Notes under the pieces: generated by a model
Databases searched by the model: none
Seen by the model: the letters and a program-made list of their open reading frames with translations, nothing else
What the model was told of the DNA's origin: nothing
NCBI RefSeq assembly: GCF_001014975.1
Contig: NZ_BBXA01000033.1
Span: 124,001 to 188,000 of the forward strand
Direction: 5' to 3'
DNA length: 64,000 nucleotides
Source of the DNA: Novosphingobium sp. MD-1
GTDB taxonomy: Bacteria > Pseudomonadota > Alphaproteobacteria > Sphingomonadales > Sphingomonadaceae
Translations under genes and position numbers: made by a program
Shown here: in pieces, positions 17,089 to 25,235 of the stretch
How the letters are laid out: every line of letters begins with the position of its first letter
Position numbering within the stretch: position 1 is the first letter of the stretch

Positions 17089-18864
17089 ATGATCCCGATT
17101 TCCGCTGTCACCCATTCCTTCTCCGGCCTCGCCTGGCGCTGGCGCGGCGGCAACATGGACCTTGGCGGCTGGCACGGCAGCCTGGCCGACGATCTCGTCA
17201 ACCAGCTTCTCCTGTCGCGCGGCGTCGCGCGCGAAGATCTGGAGCGCCACCGCCGCCCCACGCTGCGCGATTTCATGCCCGACCCCTCGCTGTTCCGCGA
17301 CATGGACGTGGCGGCGGAACGGCTGGCCTCCGCCGTGGCCGCGCGCGAGGCGATCACCGTCTATGGCGATTACGACGTCGATGGCGCCACCAGCGCCGCG
17401 CTGCTGATCCGCCTGCTGCGCGACCTTGGCGTGGAAGCGCGCGCCTATATCCCCGACCGCCTGCTCGAAGGCTATGGCCCCTCGGGCGAGGCGCTGGTCC
17501 GGCTCGCGCGCGAAGGCTCCTCGCTGATCGTGACGGTCGATTGCGGGGCGATGGCGCACGAAGCGCTGGCCGCCGCCCATGCCGAAGGCGTGGACGTGAT
17601 CGTCGTCGATCACCACAAGTGCCCGCCAGAGCTTCCCATCACCGCCGCACTGGTCAATCCCAACCGGCTGGACGAAAGCGACGAGGCGGCCCTTCACGGA
17701 CACCTTGCCGCTGTCGGCGTCGCGTTCCTGCTGGCCGTCGCCACGGTCCGCACGCTGCGCGCGCGCGGCTATTTCGATGGCCGCCCCGCGCCGGACCTGA
17801 TGGGCCTGCTCGATCTCGTCGCCCTGGGCACCGTGGCCGATGTGGCGCAGTTGAAGGGGCTCAACCGCGCGCTGGTGGCGCAGGGCCTCAAGGTCATGGC
17901 CAAGCGCGAGAACACCGGCCTTGCCGCGCTGATCGACGCCAGCCGGCTCAACCGCGCGCCCACCTGCAGCGATCTCGGCTTCGCGCTCGGCCCGCGCATC
18001 AACGCGGCGGGGCGTATCGGCGATTCCTCGCTCGGCGTGCGCCTGCTCACCACCAGCGATGCGGAAGAAGCGCGTGACATCGCGACGCGCCTTTCCATGC
18101 TCAACGACGAACGCCGCGCGATCGAACGGGCAGTGCAGGAAGCGGCCGAAATGCAGGTCGATGGCCAGCACAACCGCGCGGTCAACGTCCTCGCCGGCGA
18201 AGGCTGGCACCCCGGCGTGATCGGCATCGTCGCCGGACGTATCAAGGAAAAGACCGGCAAGCCCACGCTGGTCATCGCGCTCGACGCCGACGACGCCGGC
18301 AACGGCAAGGGATCGGGCCGTTCGATCGCGGGGGTGGACCTAGGCGCGGCGATCATCGCCGCGCGCGAGAACGGGCTGCTGGTCGCGGGCGGCGGGCACG
18401 CCATGGCCTGCGGCCTCACCATCGATCCCGCCACCCTCCCCCGGCTGGCCGACTGGCTGGACGAACGGCTGGCGCGCGATGTCGCCTCGGCGCGCGCCAC
18501 GCAATCGCTGCTGCTGGACCTGTCGCTCAACCCCGGCGGACTGACCCCCGATCTCGTCACCACGCTCGAAGCCGGCGGGCCGTATGGCGTGGGATGGCCG
18601 GGGCCGCGCATCGCCGTGGGGCCGGTGCGGCTGGTCAAGTGCGACCTGGTTGGCACCGATCACGTCCGCATGGTGGCAAGCGGGGCCGATGGCCGGTCGT
18701 TCAAGGCCATCGCTTTTCGCGCCGCCGCCAGCGAGCTGGGACAGACGCTGCTTCACGGCACCAGGGGCCGTCAACTCTGGCTCGCCGGACGCGCCCGGAT
18801 CGATGACTGGGGCAGCCGCCCCGCCGCCGAATTGCACGTCGAGGACGCGGCATTCGCCGACTGA
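17089..18864 (+). CDS. recJ: Single-stranded-DNA-specific exonuclease RecJ
   Basis: RecJ degrades 5' single-stranded ends in recombination and mismatch or excision repair. The 591-residue protein has the DHH-family motifs DYDVDG (94-99), DCG (151-153) and DHH (174-176), the GPRINAAGRIG motif, and the DHHA1 segment with GGGHAMACG. A C-terminal OB-like domain follows. The N-terminal SGLAWRWRGGN segment is kept by the ATG at 17089; a second ATG at 17155 would lose it. It stands alone, between a divergent secreted-protein gene and the tRNA-Glu pair. Confidence 0.94.
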   Translation: MIPISAVTHSFSGLAWRWRGGNMDLGGWHGSLADDLVNQLLLSRGVAREDLERHRRPTLRDFMPDPSLFRDMDVAAERLASAVAAREAITVYGDYDVDGATSAALLIRLLRDLGVEARAYIPDRLLEGYGPSGEALVRLAREGSSLIVTVDCGAMAHEALAAAHAEGVDVIVVDHHKCPPELPITAALVNPNRLDESDEAALHGHLAAVGVAFLLAVATVRTLRARGYFDGRPAPDLMGLLDLVALGTVADVAQLKGLNRALVAQGLKVMAKRENTGLAALIDASRLNRAPTCSDLGFALGPRINAAGRIGDSSLGVRLLTTSDAEEARDIATRLSMLNDERRAIERAVQEAAEMQVDGQHNRAVNVLAGEGWHPGVIGIVAGRIKEKTGKPTLVIALDADDAGNGKGSGRSIAGVDLGAAIIAARENGLLVAGGGHAMACGLTIDPATLPRLADWLDERLARDVASARATQSLLLDLSLNPGGLTPDLVTTLEAGGPYGVGWPGPRIAVGPVRLVKCDLVGTDHVRMVASGADGRSFKAIAFRAAASELGQTLLHGTRGRQLWLAGRARIDDWGSRPAAELHVEDAAFAD

Positions 18865-18885
18865 GGAAAATGATGAAATCGGCGC

Positions 18886-18914
18886 TTGACGGACCGCCCT
18901 CACCCCCGTAGAGG
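18886..18914 (+). promoter_or_regulatory. Promoter of the tRNA-Glu genes
   Basis: TTGACG (18886-18891) and TAGAGG (18909-18914) are separated by 17 bp and lie 30 bp before the first tRNA. The elements and spacing suit a strong sigma-70-type stable RNA promoter in alphaproteobacteria. Confidence 0.7.
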
Positions 18915-18944
18915 CGCGGTCCTGCCCAGCGGCGCTAGCCCAGT

Positions 18945-19019
18945 GGCCCCTTCGTCTAGCGGTCAGGACGCGGCCCTTTCACGGCTGAAACACGGGTTCG
19001 ATTCCCGTAGGGGTCACCA
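18945..19019 (+). tRNA. tRNA-Glu (anticodon TTC)
   Basis: The 75-nt cloverleaf includes an encoded CCA. The acceptor stem pairs GGCCCCT with AGGGGTC (one G-U), the anticodon stem CGGCC pairs with GGCTG, the loop CTTTCAC has TTC at 18978-18980, and the T arm is CGGGTTCGATTCCCG. It is the first of two nearly identical tRNA-Glu genes 60 bp apart. Confidence 0.96.
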
Positions 19020-19079
19020 CTAGCTTCCGCCCGATCAGGCGCGGCATGGTGCTTTTTCATCGCCCGCCCGACCTACATC

Positions 19080-19154
19080 GGCCCCTTCGTCTAGCGGTCA
19101 GGACGCGGCCCTCTCACGGCTGAAACACGGGTTCGATTCCCGTAGGGGTCACCA
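19080..19154 (+). tRNA. tRNA-Glu (anticodon CTC)
   Basis: It is identical to the preceding tRNA except for one base: the anticodon loop is CTCTCAC, giving CTC at 19113-19115 for GAG codons. The CCA end is encoded. The 60-bp spacer shows no separate promoter, so both are probably made from one transcript. Confidence 0.96.
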
Positions 19155-19213
19155 AAAAATCAATGGGCGATCGTCGACGTAGTGGGTCCTGCCCCCACCC
19201 GATGCAGGCAACT

Positions 19214-19399
19214 TCAGGAAAGCGTTCGACGCTCACCAGCTTGAGGTCGCCAGTCATTCTCGGCGCCCCATACCCACAAAAGGGCAACGGACATCGGTTC
19301 GTGCGGAGAATGAAGCCGAAACGCTTCGGTGATGTCGCGCGCCGGTTCCTCACGCTCTGCTGGGCGAACACCGTAGCATTCCAGGATGATGCGATACAT
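19214..19399 (-). CDS. Small hypothetical protein (61 residues)
   Basis: The ATG at 19399 has GGAGGG 6 bases upstream, the best evidence that it is translated. The product begins MYRIILECYGV and contains RDITEAF and GAENDW, features recalled from short sphingomonad proteins of unknown function; this resemblance is unverified. There is no signal peptide. An open frame runs further upstream to 19546 but without a ribosome site. The gene lies antisense between the tRNA pair and the first decarboxylase-like gene. Confidence 0.5.
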   Translation of the reverse strand: MYRIILECYGVRPAEREEPARDITEAFRLHSPHEPMSVALLWVWGAENDWRPQAGERRTLS

Positions 19400-19566
19400 C
19401 GGCTGCCCTCCGGGTTGCTGGCACCTTTCCAACCACGGCCTATCCGGCTGTGACATGATCCCGCCCCCACCCCGGCAAAAAATCGACGGGCGTGTCACAT
19501 TGCGCCCTCCTGCGTCGTCAAGTCGATGATCCCCTCTGGGCGGCACCGAAGACGAAGGAAGCTATC

Positions 19567-20022
19567 ATGAACGAAACCACCAGGCTGACCTGGCATGAGA
19601 TCGCCCCGCAGGGCGCCAAGGCGCTATACGGCGTCCACCACTATGTGACCACGGGCACCAATCTGCCGGAAGAGCTGATCCATCTGATCTCCCTGCGCGT
19701 GTCGCAGATCAATGGCTGCGCCCATTGCATCGACCTGCACACGCGCGATCTGCTGAAGACCATGGCGGTCGACAAGGTCGTCCTGCTGCCGGTCTGGGCT
19801 GAAGTGCCTCACCTGTTTTCCGACCAGTATCGCGCGGCCCTTGCCTGGGCCGAAGAGGTGACGCTGGTCAGCGAGACTCATGCATCGGATGAAGCGTACG
19901 CGGCGGCGGCGGCGGCGTTCGCGCCGAAGGACCTGGTCGATCTCACGATCACGATCGCAGCCATGAACGCTTTCAATCGGCTCGGGGCGCCCTTTCGGTT
20001 GCCGGTGAAGGCACAGGCCTGA
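19567..20022 (+). CDS. Carboxymuconolactone decarboxylase/AhpD-like protein
   Basis: The 151-residue protein has the AhpD-type redox motif C51-A-H-C54-x3-H58 after LISLRVSQING, with a C-terminal helix containing AMNAFNRLG. Family members are peroxidase partners or lactone decarboxylases; the CxxC-x3-H favours an alkylhydroperoxidase-like thiol activity. AAGGAAG lies before the ATG. It converges on a second family member at 20164, with a large palindrome between, suggesting a redox-stress cluster. Confidence 0.85.
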   Translation: MNETTRLTWHEIAPQGAKALYGVHHYVTTGTNLPEELIHLISLRVSQINGCAHCIDLHTRDLLKTMAVDKVVLLPVWAEVPHLFSDQYRAALAWAEEVTLVSETHASDEAYAAAAAAFAPKDLVDLTITIAAMNAFNRLGAPFRLPVKAQA

Positions 20023-20084
20023 TCCCCATCGCCATCTCCCGCGCCGCAGCACCTGTCCGGACGTTAGCGGTCACTCGATAAGGT

Positions 20085-20122
20085 CGCAGCACCATGCGGT
20101 TTTCAAAACGCATGGTGCTGCG
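20085..20122. terminator. Large palindrome between convergent genes, probable bidirectional terminator
   Basis: CGCAGCACCATGCG (20085-20098) pairs perfectly over 14 bp with CGCATGGTGCTGCG (20109-20122) around GTTTTCAAAA. It sits between two convergent stop codons. Neither side carries a long T run, so a transcription barrier or mRNA 3'-end stabiliser is inferred. Confidence 0.6.
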
Positions 20123-20163
20123 AAAATTGCCGGCTTTGGTTGCGACAACCTGGGATCGTGGCC

Positions 20164-20691
20164 CTAGATCGAGGGGAAATCCACGTCCGTGCCAGCCACG
20201 TTGTTGATCAGGTTGGTGAAGAAATTCTCCGCGACCACCGCCACGATTTCCACGATCTGGCTGTCGCTGAAACCGGCCTGGCGGATCGCCGCGATGTCTT
20301 CTGCCGAAACCTTGCCCCGAGCCTCGGCCACCTTGCGAGCAAAGCCCGTGGCCGCAGCAGCATGAGGATCAGCGGAAGTGCCCTGCCGCGCAAGGTCCAC
20401 TTCCTCCTTGCTGAGCTTGGCGAAAGTGTAGCCGGTGAAGGTGTGAGCGGCGTCGCAATATTCGCAACCGTTCACCGCCGCCACGGCAAGGGCGATCCGC
20501 TCGCGGGTCTTGAGGTCAAGCGCCTTGCCCAGCCCCTGGTTGAGCGCGGCGTGGGCATTGATCACCGCCGGGCTGTTGGAGAGCACGCGGAAGAAGTTGG
20601 GCACGCGGCCCAGCTTGCCGTTGATCGCGCCCAGCGTGGCTTGCGATCCTTCGGGGGCCGCTGCGGTTTCGGGAATGCTGATGCGGGACAT
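20164..20691 (-). CDS. Carboxymuconolactone decarboxylase family protein, peroxidase-related
   Basis: The 175-residue protein has C76-E-Y-C79-x3-H83 in AVNGCEYCDAAH, the AhpD-like thiol site, and LGRVPNFFRVLSNSP, typical of the uncharacterised peroxidase-related branch of the family. AAGGAA precedes the ATG at 20691. It is downstream of two SDR genes on the same strand (38 bp gap) and is probably the last gene of that unit, divergent from the GlxA-type regulator. Confidence 0.85.
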   Translation of the reverse strand: MSRISIPETAAAPEGSQATLGAINGKLGRVPNFFRVLSNSPAVINAHAALNQGLGKALDLKTRERIALAVAAVNGCEYCDAAHTFTGYTFAKLSKEEVDLARQGTSADPHAAAATGFARKVAEARGKVSAEDIAAIRQAGFSDSQIVEIVAVVAENFFTNLINNVAGTDVDFPSI

Positions 20692-20729
20692 GATACGTTC
20701 CTTTCGTCTTTCTGACTGTCGACCGCGGC

Positions 20730-21494
20730 TCAGGCGCCGGTCGGGATGGGGTTTTCGACAAGGCTCTCGTTGAAGGCTTCGAACAGGGCGTGTTCGTTGG
20801 CGCCGGGGTTGTCGCGCATGGCCTTGATCCCCTCGACGATCACCTCGGGCGCGTCGGTCGCCAGCGCCACCAGCGTCTGCTCGATGAAGTCGGGCAGCGG
20901 CATCGCGCGGGGATCGCCGCTCTTGTAGATCAGGTCGGTATCGACCCACGGCGGCGCGATTTCCTGCACCCGTACACCGGTGCCACGCAGCTGGAACCGC
21001 TGCGACAGCGCATAGGAATGGAGCGCGGCCTTGGTCGCCGAATAGATCGCATTGCTGGCGATCGGCACATAGGCGAGCACGCTGCTGGTGTAGAGCACGG
21101 TCGCCTCCGCCTTGGTCTTGAGATGCTCGATCAGAGCGGATGTCACCCGGATCGGCCCGAGCAGGTTGGTGGTGATCAGCTCCTGCGCCAGGTCGTCGTC
21201 CACGGGGCCGGCAACGTCGTCGAAGGGCATGAAGCCGGCGTTGTTGAAGACGACGTTGAGGTCCGGGAAACGCTCGATCAGTTCACGCGCGGCGCCCTGG
21301 ATGCTTTCGAGGCTGGTCACGTCGAGCTGGATCGACGCCATGCCGGGGTTGGCGGCCGTAACCTCGTCGAGCAGCGCGGTGCGGCGGCCCGAGATGATCA
21401 CCTGATTGCCGAGCTTGTGAAGCGCCTCGGCTAGGCCACGGCCGATACCGCTGGTGCCGCCGGTGATGAAGATGGTGTTGCCGTTGAGTTTCAT
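20730..21494 (-). CDS. Short-chain dehydrogenase, DltE-like
   Basis: The 254-residue SDR has the cofactor motif TGGTSGIG (11-18), NNAG (84-87), and catalytic Y151-x3-K155 with serines at 137-138. It resembles the DltE branch of classical SDRs. The substrate is unknown. It follows a second SDR by 42 bp and precedes the peroxidase-related protein, all on one strand downstream of the regulator's intergenic region. Confidence 0.88.
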   Translation of the reverse strand: MKLNGNTIFITGGTSGIGRGLAEALHKLGNQVIISGRRTALLDEVTAANPGMASIQLDVTSLESIQGAARELIERFPDLNVVFNNAGFMPFDDVAGPVDDDLAQELITTNLLGPIRVTSALIEHLKTKAEATVLYTSSVLAYVPIASNAIYSATKAALHSYALSQRFQLRGTGVRVQEIAPPWVDTDLIYKSGDPRAMPLPDFIEQTLVALATDAPEVIVEGIKAMRDNPGANEHALFEAFNESLVENPIPTGA

Positions 21495-21536
21495 GGGAAT
21501 GGGCCTTTGATCTGGAGAGGGTGTGAGGCCGGAGGG

Positions 21537-22337
21537 TCAGGCCGCGACGTGGAAGCGCGGGGCGGAGCGAGTGGCGGAAAGCTGGGGACCGAGCGCGGCG
21601 CGGGCGGCCTCGAAGGCGTTCCACAGTGCGATGTCGCGCAGCGCCGGGATCGTGGCGGTCTCGCCCTGGTCAAGGCCGGCCAGCGCGGCATCGACCATAT
21701 CCTCGGCATCCATCACGATCTCGGTCGGCAGGTGCTCGACCGGCAGCCCGCCCAGGGCCCAGAAGTCGGTGCGGGTGGCGCCGGGCAGGACGGCCTGGGC
21801 ACGGATGCCCTTGTCGGCCAGTTCGTGATTGAGCGAAGTGGTGAAGGCCTGCACGAAGGCCTTGGTGCCGCCATAGACGCCGTTGAGCAGTTCGGGCGCA
21901 ACCGCGACGATCGAGGCGATGTTGATCACCGTGCCGCCCCCACGGGCAACGAAGCCCGGCACCGCGGCGTAGGTCAGGCGCATCAAGGCCGTGACATTCA
22001 GCTGGATCATCGCTGCCATCTTCTCGACATCGCTTTCCAGCAGCGTGGTGTGGGTGCCGATCCCGGCGTTGTTGACCAGCGCCGTCACGCTGGCATCCTC
22101 GCGCAGCACCCTTTCGACCCGGGCCAGGTCCGCAGCATCGCCGAGGTCGGCGGCCAGCACTTCTACCGAACGGCCGGTCTTGTCCGAGATCTGTGCGGCA
22201 AGTGCCTGCAGCTTGTCCCTGTTGCGGGCAACGAGAATGAGGTCGTAACCGCGTGCCGCAAGGCGGTCGGCGTAGATGGCGCCGATGCCGGTCGATGCGC
22301 CGGTGATGAGAGCGGTTCCTTTGTTCGTGGTGCTCAT
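21537..22337 (-). CDS. Short-chain dehydrogenase/reductase
   Basis: The 266-residue SDR has TGASTGIG (12-19), NNAG (89-92), catalytic S142 and Y155-x3-K159 (YGGTK). It is the first gene of the SDR-SDR-decarboxylase-like unit and starts 124 bp from the divergent GlxA-type regulator, whose target it probably is. The substrate cannot be read from sequence. Confidence 0.88.
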   Translation of the reverse strand: MSTTNKGTALITGASTGIGAIYADRLAARGYDLILVARNRDKLQALAAQISDKTGRSVEVLAADLGDAADLARVERVLREDASVTALVNNAGIGTHTTLLESDVEKMAAMIQLNVTALMRLTYAAVPGFVARGGGTVINIASIVAVAPELLNGVYGGTKAFVQAFTTSLNHELADKGIRAQAVLPGATRTDFWALGGLPVEHLPTEIVMDAEDMVDAALAGLDQGETATIPALRDIALWNAFEAARAALGPQLSATRSAPRFHVAA

Positions 22338-22418
22338 GGTCCTGGTCCTTTTGTTGTGGGGAGAGCGCCATCGCTCTCGACACGGACCTTATGGACGCAT
22401 CGACACATGTCTGATATG

Positions 22419-22433
22419 ACGTATAAACTACGT
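22419..22433. promoter_or_regulatory. Inverted repeat in the SDR/regulator intergenic region
   Basis: ACGTA (22419-22423) and TACGT (22429-22433) form a perfect 5-5-5 inverted repeat in the 124-bp gap between divergent genes. Its location suits a binding site for the adjacent AraC-type regulator, but AraC sites are usually direct repeats, so this is tentative. Confidence 0.35.
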
Positions 22434-22461
22434 TTTTAGGACATCACCTTCGGAGCTGCGC

Positions 22462-23403
22462 ATGCCACACGTTTCCATGGTGCTCACCCCCGGCTTCCAG
22501 TTCCTTGCGCTGGGCGTGCAGGCGGCCTTCGAACTCGCCAACGCCGTGAAGGGAGAGGATTACTACACGCTCTCGATAGCATCGGTGAATGGCGGCCTCG
22601 TCATGTCGTCCAGCGGCTTTGCCGTCCCTACCGTCCCGATCGCCGAAGTCGGCCAGGTCGACACCCTGTTGCTGCTCGCCGGCCTTGCGCCTCCGCCACG
22701 GCAGGACGAACCGACGCTAGAAACGCTGCGCACGATAGCCCGCGAATCACGCCGGGTGGCCGGGCTCTGCACCGGCGCGTTCCTTCTCGCGCAGATGGGC
22801 CTGCTCGATGGCCATCGCGCCACCACGCACTGGTCCTATGCCCGCCAGATGCGCGAGGATTTCCCGAACGTCCGCGTCGAGGACGATCGCATCTTCATCA
22901 ATGAGGGTGCAGTCTGGACATCAGCCGGCCTCACCGCCGGGCTCGATCTTGCGGTGGCGCTGATCGAGAAGGATCTCGGGCGTGACGTGGCGGGCGCCAT
23001 CGCCCGCCGGCTTGTCATGCACCACCGTCGCGCCGGGGGGCAGTCGCAGCACTCCGAACTGCTCGAACTTGCCCCCAGCAGCGACCGCATCCAGAAGGCG
23101 GTGATCTTCGCCAAGTCCCACCTCGCCAATCCGCTGACCGTCGAGGAACTGGCTGAAGTCGCGGCCCTCTCGCCCCGCCAGTTCGCGCGCGCCTTCCGTG
23201 CCGAAACCGGCCACACCCCGGCCAAGGCGGTCGAACAGATGCGTCTGGAGTCGGCGCGGCTGATGATCGAGGAGACACGGCACCCCATGGACCAGATCGC
23301 GCGAGAGGCTGGCTTTGTCGACATTCGCCGCATGCGCGAAGCCTTCATGCGCCAATATGGCCAACCGCCACAGACCCTGCGCAGGCTGGCAAGAGCAGCC
23401 TGA
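22462..23403 (+). CDS. GlxA-family transcriptional regulator (DJ-1/PfpI domain plus AraC HTH)
   Basis: The 313-residue protein joins an N-terminal DJ-1/PfpI-like domain (about 1-180, with the cysteine elbow GLCTGAFLLAQMG near residue 97) to a C-terminal AraC double helix-turn-helix (about 210-313). The HTH contains LTVEELAEVAALSPRQFARAF and a second helix pair ending in FVDIRRMREAF. Such regulators sense small molecules and usually activate neighbours. GGAG precedes the ATG. It is divergent from the SDR unit, which it probably controls. Confidence 0.87.
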   Translation: MPHVSMVLTPGFQFLALGVQAAFELANAVKGEDYYTLSIASVNGGLVMSSSGFAVPTVPIAEVGQVDTLLLLAGLAPPPRQDEPTLETLRTIARESRRVAGLCTGAFLLAQMGLLDGHRATTHWSYARQMREDFPNVRVEDDRIFINEGAVWTSAGLTAGLDLAVALIEKDLGRDVAGAIARRLVMHHRRAGGQSQHSELLELAPSSDRIQKAVIFAKSHLANPLTVEELAEVAALSPRQFARAFRAETGHTPAKAVEQMRLESARLMIEETRHPMDQIAREAGFVDIRRMREAFMRQYGQPPQTLRRLARAA

Positions 23404-23455
23404 CGTTCAAATTCGTGCCTGCCGTCCCGTTCAGGTGCGTTCCGGATCGCGAAGG

Positions 23456-24016
23456 TCACCTTCCCTTTTCGAGCATGGCGGCATCGCACCAGTGCCCCGG
23501 CGCCAGACCGTCGAGCGTCCAATCGCCGATCCGCCAGCGCACCAGACGGAGCGTCGGATGGCCTACCGCGGCCGTCATGCGGCGCACCTGGCGGTTGCGC
23601 CCTTCGCGGATCGTCAGGCGCAGCCAGCAGTCCGGCACGCTCTTGCGGAAACGGACCGGCGGATCGCGCGGCCACAGGGCGGGATCATCGATGCGTTCGA
23701 CCTCGGCGGGCAACGTCGGCCCGTCCTTCAGCCGCACGCCACGGCGCAAGGCCTGCAGCGCCGCCGCGTCGGGGTCGCCTTCCACTTGGACGAGATAGGT
23801 CTTGGGCATCTTGAAACGCGGATCGGCGATCCGCGCCTGCAGGCGCCCATCGTCGGTGAGCAGCAGCAGCCCCTCGCTATCGCGGTCGAGCCGCCCCGCC
23901 GGATAGAAGCCCGGCCGGTCGATATAGCTGGCCAGCGTCGGCCGTTCTGGACCGGTGCTTTCGTCGGTGAACTGGCACAGGACGCCATAGGGCTTGTTGA
24001 AGAGGATCAGGGCCAT
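23456..24016 (-). CDS. rRNA large-subunit pseudouridine synthase, RluE type
   Basis: The 186-residue protein starts with ILFNKPYGVLCQFT and has the catalytic-aspartate motif GRLDRDSEGLL (41-51, D44), and EGRNRQVRRM near the C-terminus. The S4 domain is missing, as in RluE, which modifies 23S rRNA position 2457 in E. coli. The exact target here is inferred. The ATG at 24016 has GGGAGG just upstream; a longer frame to 24052 was rejected. It is convergent with the GlxA-type gene and downstream of folP. Confidence 0.87.
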   Translation of the reverse strand: MALILFNKPYGVLCQFTDESTGPERPTLASYIDRPGFYPAGRLDRDSEGLLLLTDDGRLQARIADPRFKMPKTYLVQVEGDPDAAALQALRRGVRLKDGPTLPAEVERIDDPALWPRDPPVRFRKSVPDCWLRLTIREGRNRQVRRMTAAVGHPTLRLVRWRIGDWTLDGLAPGHWCDAAMLEKGR

Positions 24017-24093
24017 CGTCCTCCCTTGGACCGCCGCGTGTGGCAAGCGCAAGAGCGCGTCGCCAGCGCGGTTGTCCGGCCCTGCCCGCCGGT

Positions 24094-25203
24094 TCAGATC
24101 ATCTGCGAAAAATCGGTCAGCGCGGCGTCGCGCAACCCGCGCCAGATGCGAAAGGCCTGCGCCGTTTCCGCCACGTCATGCACCCGCACGATCTGCGCCC
24201 CGGCATCGATCGCTTTTAGCGCCACCGCCAGCGAACCGCCCATGCGCTGGTGCGCCGGTGCCTCGTTCGACAACGCACCGATCATGCGCTTGCGGCTGGC
24301 GCCGAACAGGATCGGCTGGCCCAGCGCATGAAACAGCGGCAGCGCGTTGATCAGCGCAAGGTTTTCGGCCAGCGTCTTGCCAAAGCCGATGCCCGGATCG
24401 AGCAGGATCTTCTCGCGCGCGATGCCCGCCGCCAGCGCCGCATCGCGCCGTTCGCGCAGATCGTCGAACACGTCGAGCACGACATCCGCATAAGCGCCAT
24501 CGGCGTGAAGATCGTCGGCCCCGCCCGGCGCGTGCATCAGCACCACGGGCACGCCGCTGCGCGCGACGATCTCGATCGAGCGCGGATCATGGCGCAGCGC
24601 CGATACGTCGTTGACGATATGCGCGCCGGCGGCCAGTGCCGCCTCGATCACGGTGGAACGGCGGCTGTCGATGGAGACCGCCGCGCCCGATGCGGCTAGC
24701 CGCTCGATCACCGGGACCACGCGCTTGGCCTCGTCCCCTTCCCACACCGCCGCCGCGCCGGGGCGGGTCGATTCCCCGCCGACGTCGATGATCGCCGCGC
24801 CCGCTTCGAGCATGGCCGATGCGTGTTCGATCGCCGCATCGGGCTTGTCGAGGAACTTGCCGCCGTCCGAAAAGCTGTCAGGCGTGACGTTGAGAATGCC
24901 CATGACCTGCGGCTGATCGAGCCGGATCGTGCGCGGACCGCACTGGAGCGGCGCATGGACCTGCCGCAAGGCCGCCCATTGCGCTTCGCCTTCGCGCGCC
25001 AGTGCATCGGGCAGCGCCGTCAGCGCGTCCGCCATTTCCGGCACGGACAGCGGCCGCCGCGATACCAGCCGCGCTCCCTCGCGCACCAGCAGCGCGAAAC
25101 GGCTGGCATAGACCAGCCCGCCGGCGAGACGGACGGCCTCGCCCTCCTCGCTCTGCGGGCTTTCGGCGAAAGCGATCGGACGGATATAGAGCTTCTGGAC
25201 CAT
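24094..25203 (-). CDS. folP: Dihydropteroate synthase FolP with N-terminal extension
   Basis: FolP joins p-aminobenzoate to dihydropterin pyrophosphate in folate synthesis and is the sulfonamide target. The 369-residue protein has the MGILNVTPDSFSDGG loop at 101-115, DVGGESTRPGA, the IDSRR segment and LDPGIGFGK, closing with GASRKR and the RVHDV strand. The roughly 95-residue N-terminal part, before the conserved core, is absent from the E. coli enzyme (282 residues). It has no recognised domain. It follows ccrM by 32 bp on the same strand, so it may be cotranscribed with the methylase. Confidence 0.94.
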   Translation of the reverse strand: MVQKLYIRPIAFAESPQSEEGEAVRLAGGLVYASRFALLVREGARLVSRRPLSVPEMADALTALPDALAREGEAQWAALRQVHAPLQCGPRTIRLDQPQVMGILNVTPDSFSDGGKFLDKPDAAIEHASAMLEAGAAIIDVGGESTRPGAAAVWEGDEAKRVVPVIERLAASGAAVSIDSRRSTVIEAALAAGAHIVNDVSALRHDPRSIEIVARSGVPVVLMHAPGGADDLHADGAYADVVLDVFDDLRERRDAALAAGIAREKILLDPGIGFGKTLAENLALINALPLFHALGQPILFGASRKRMIGALSNEAPAHQRMGGSLAVALKAIDAGAQIVRVHDVAETAQAFRIWRGLRDAALTDFSQMI

Positions 25204-25235
25204 GGCTTACGCCCTAGGACAGCCTGGTCAGCGCC

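Noticed and set aside
18945..19154. tRNA-Glu pair as an integration site for a mobile element
   Set aside because: No integrase or repeated tRNA 3' end lies nearby; the following DNA is ordinary chromosome.
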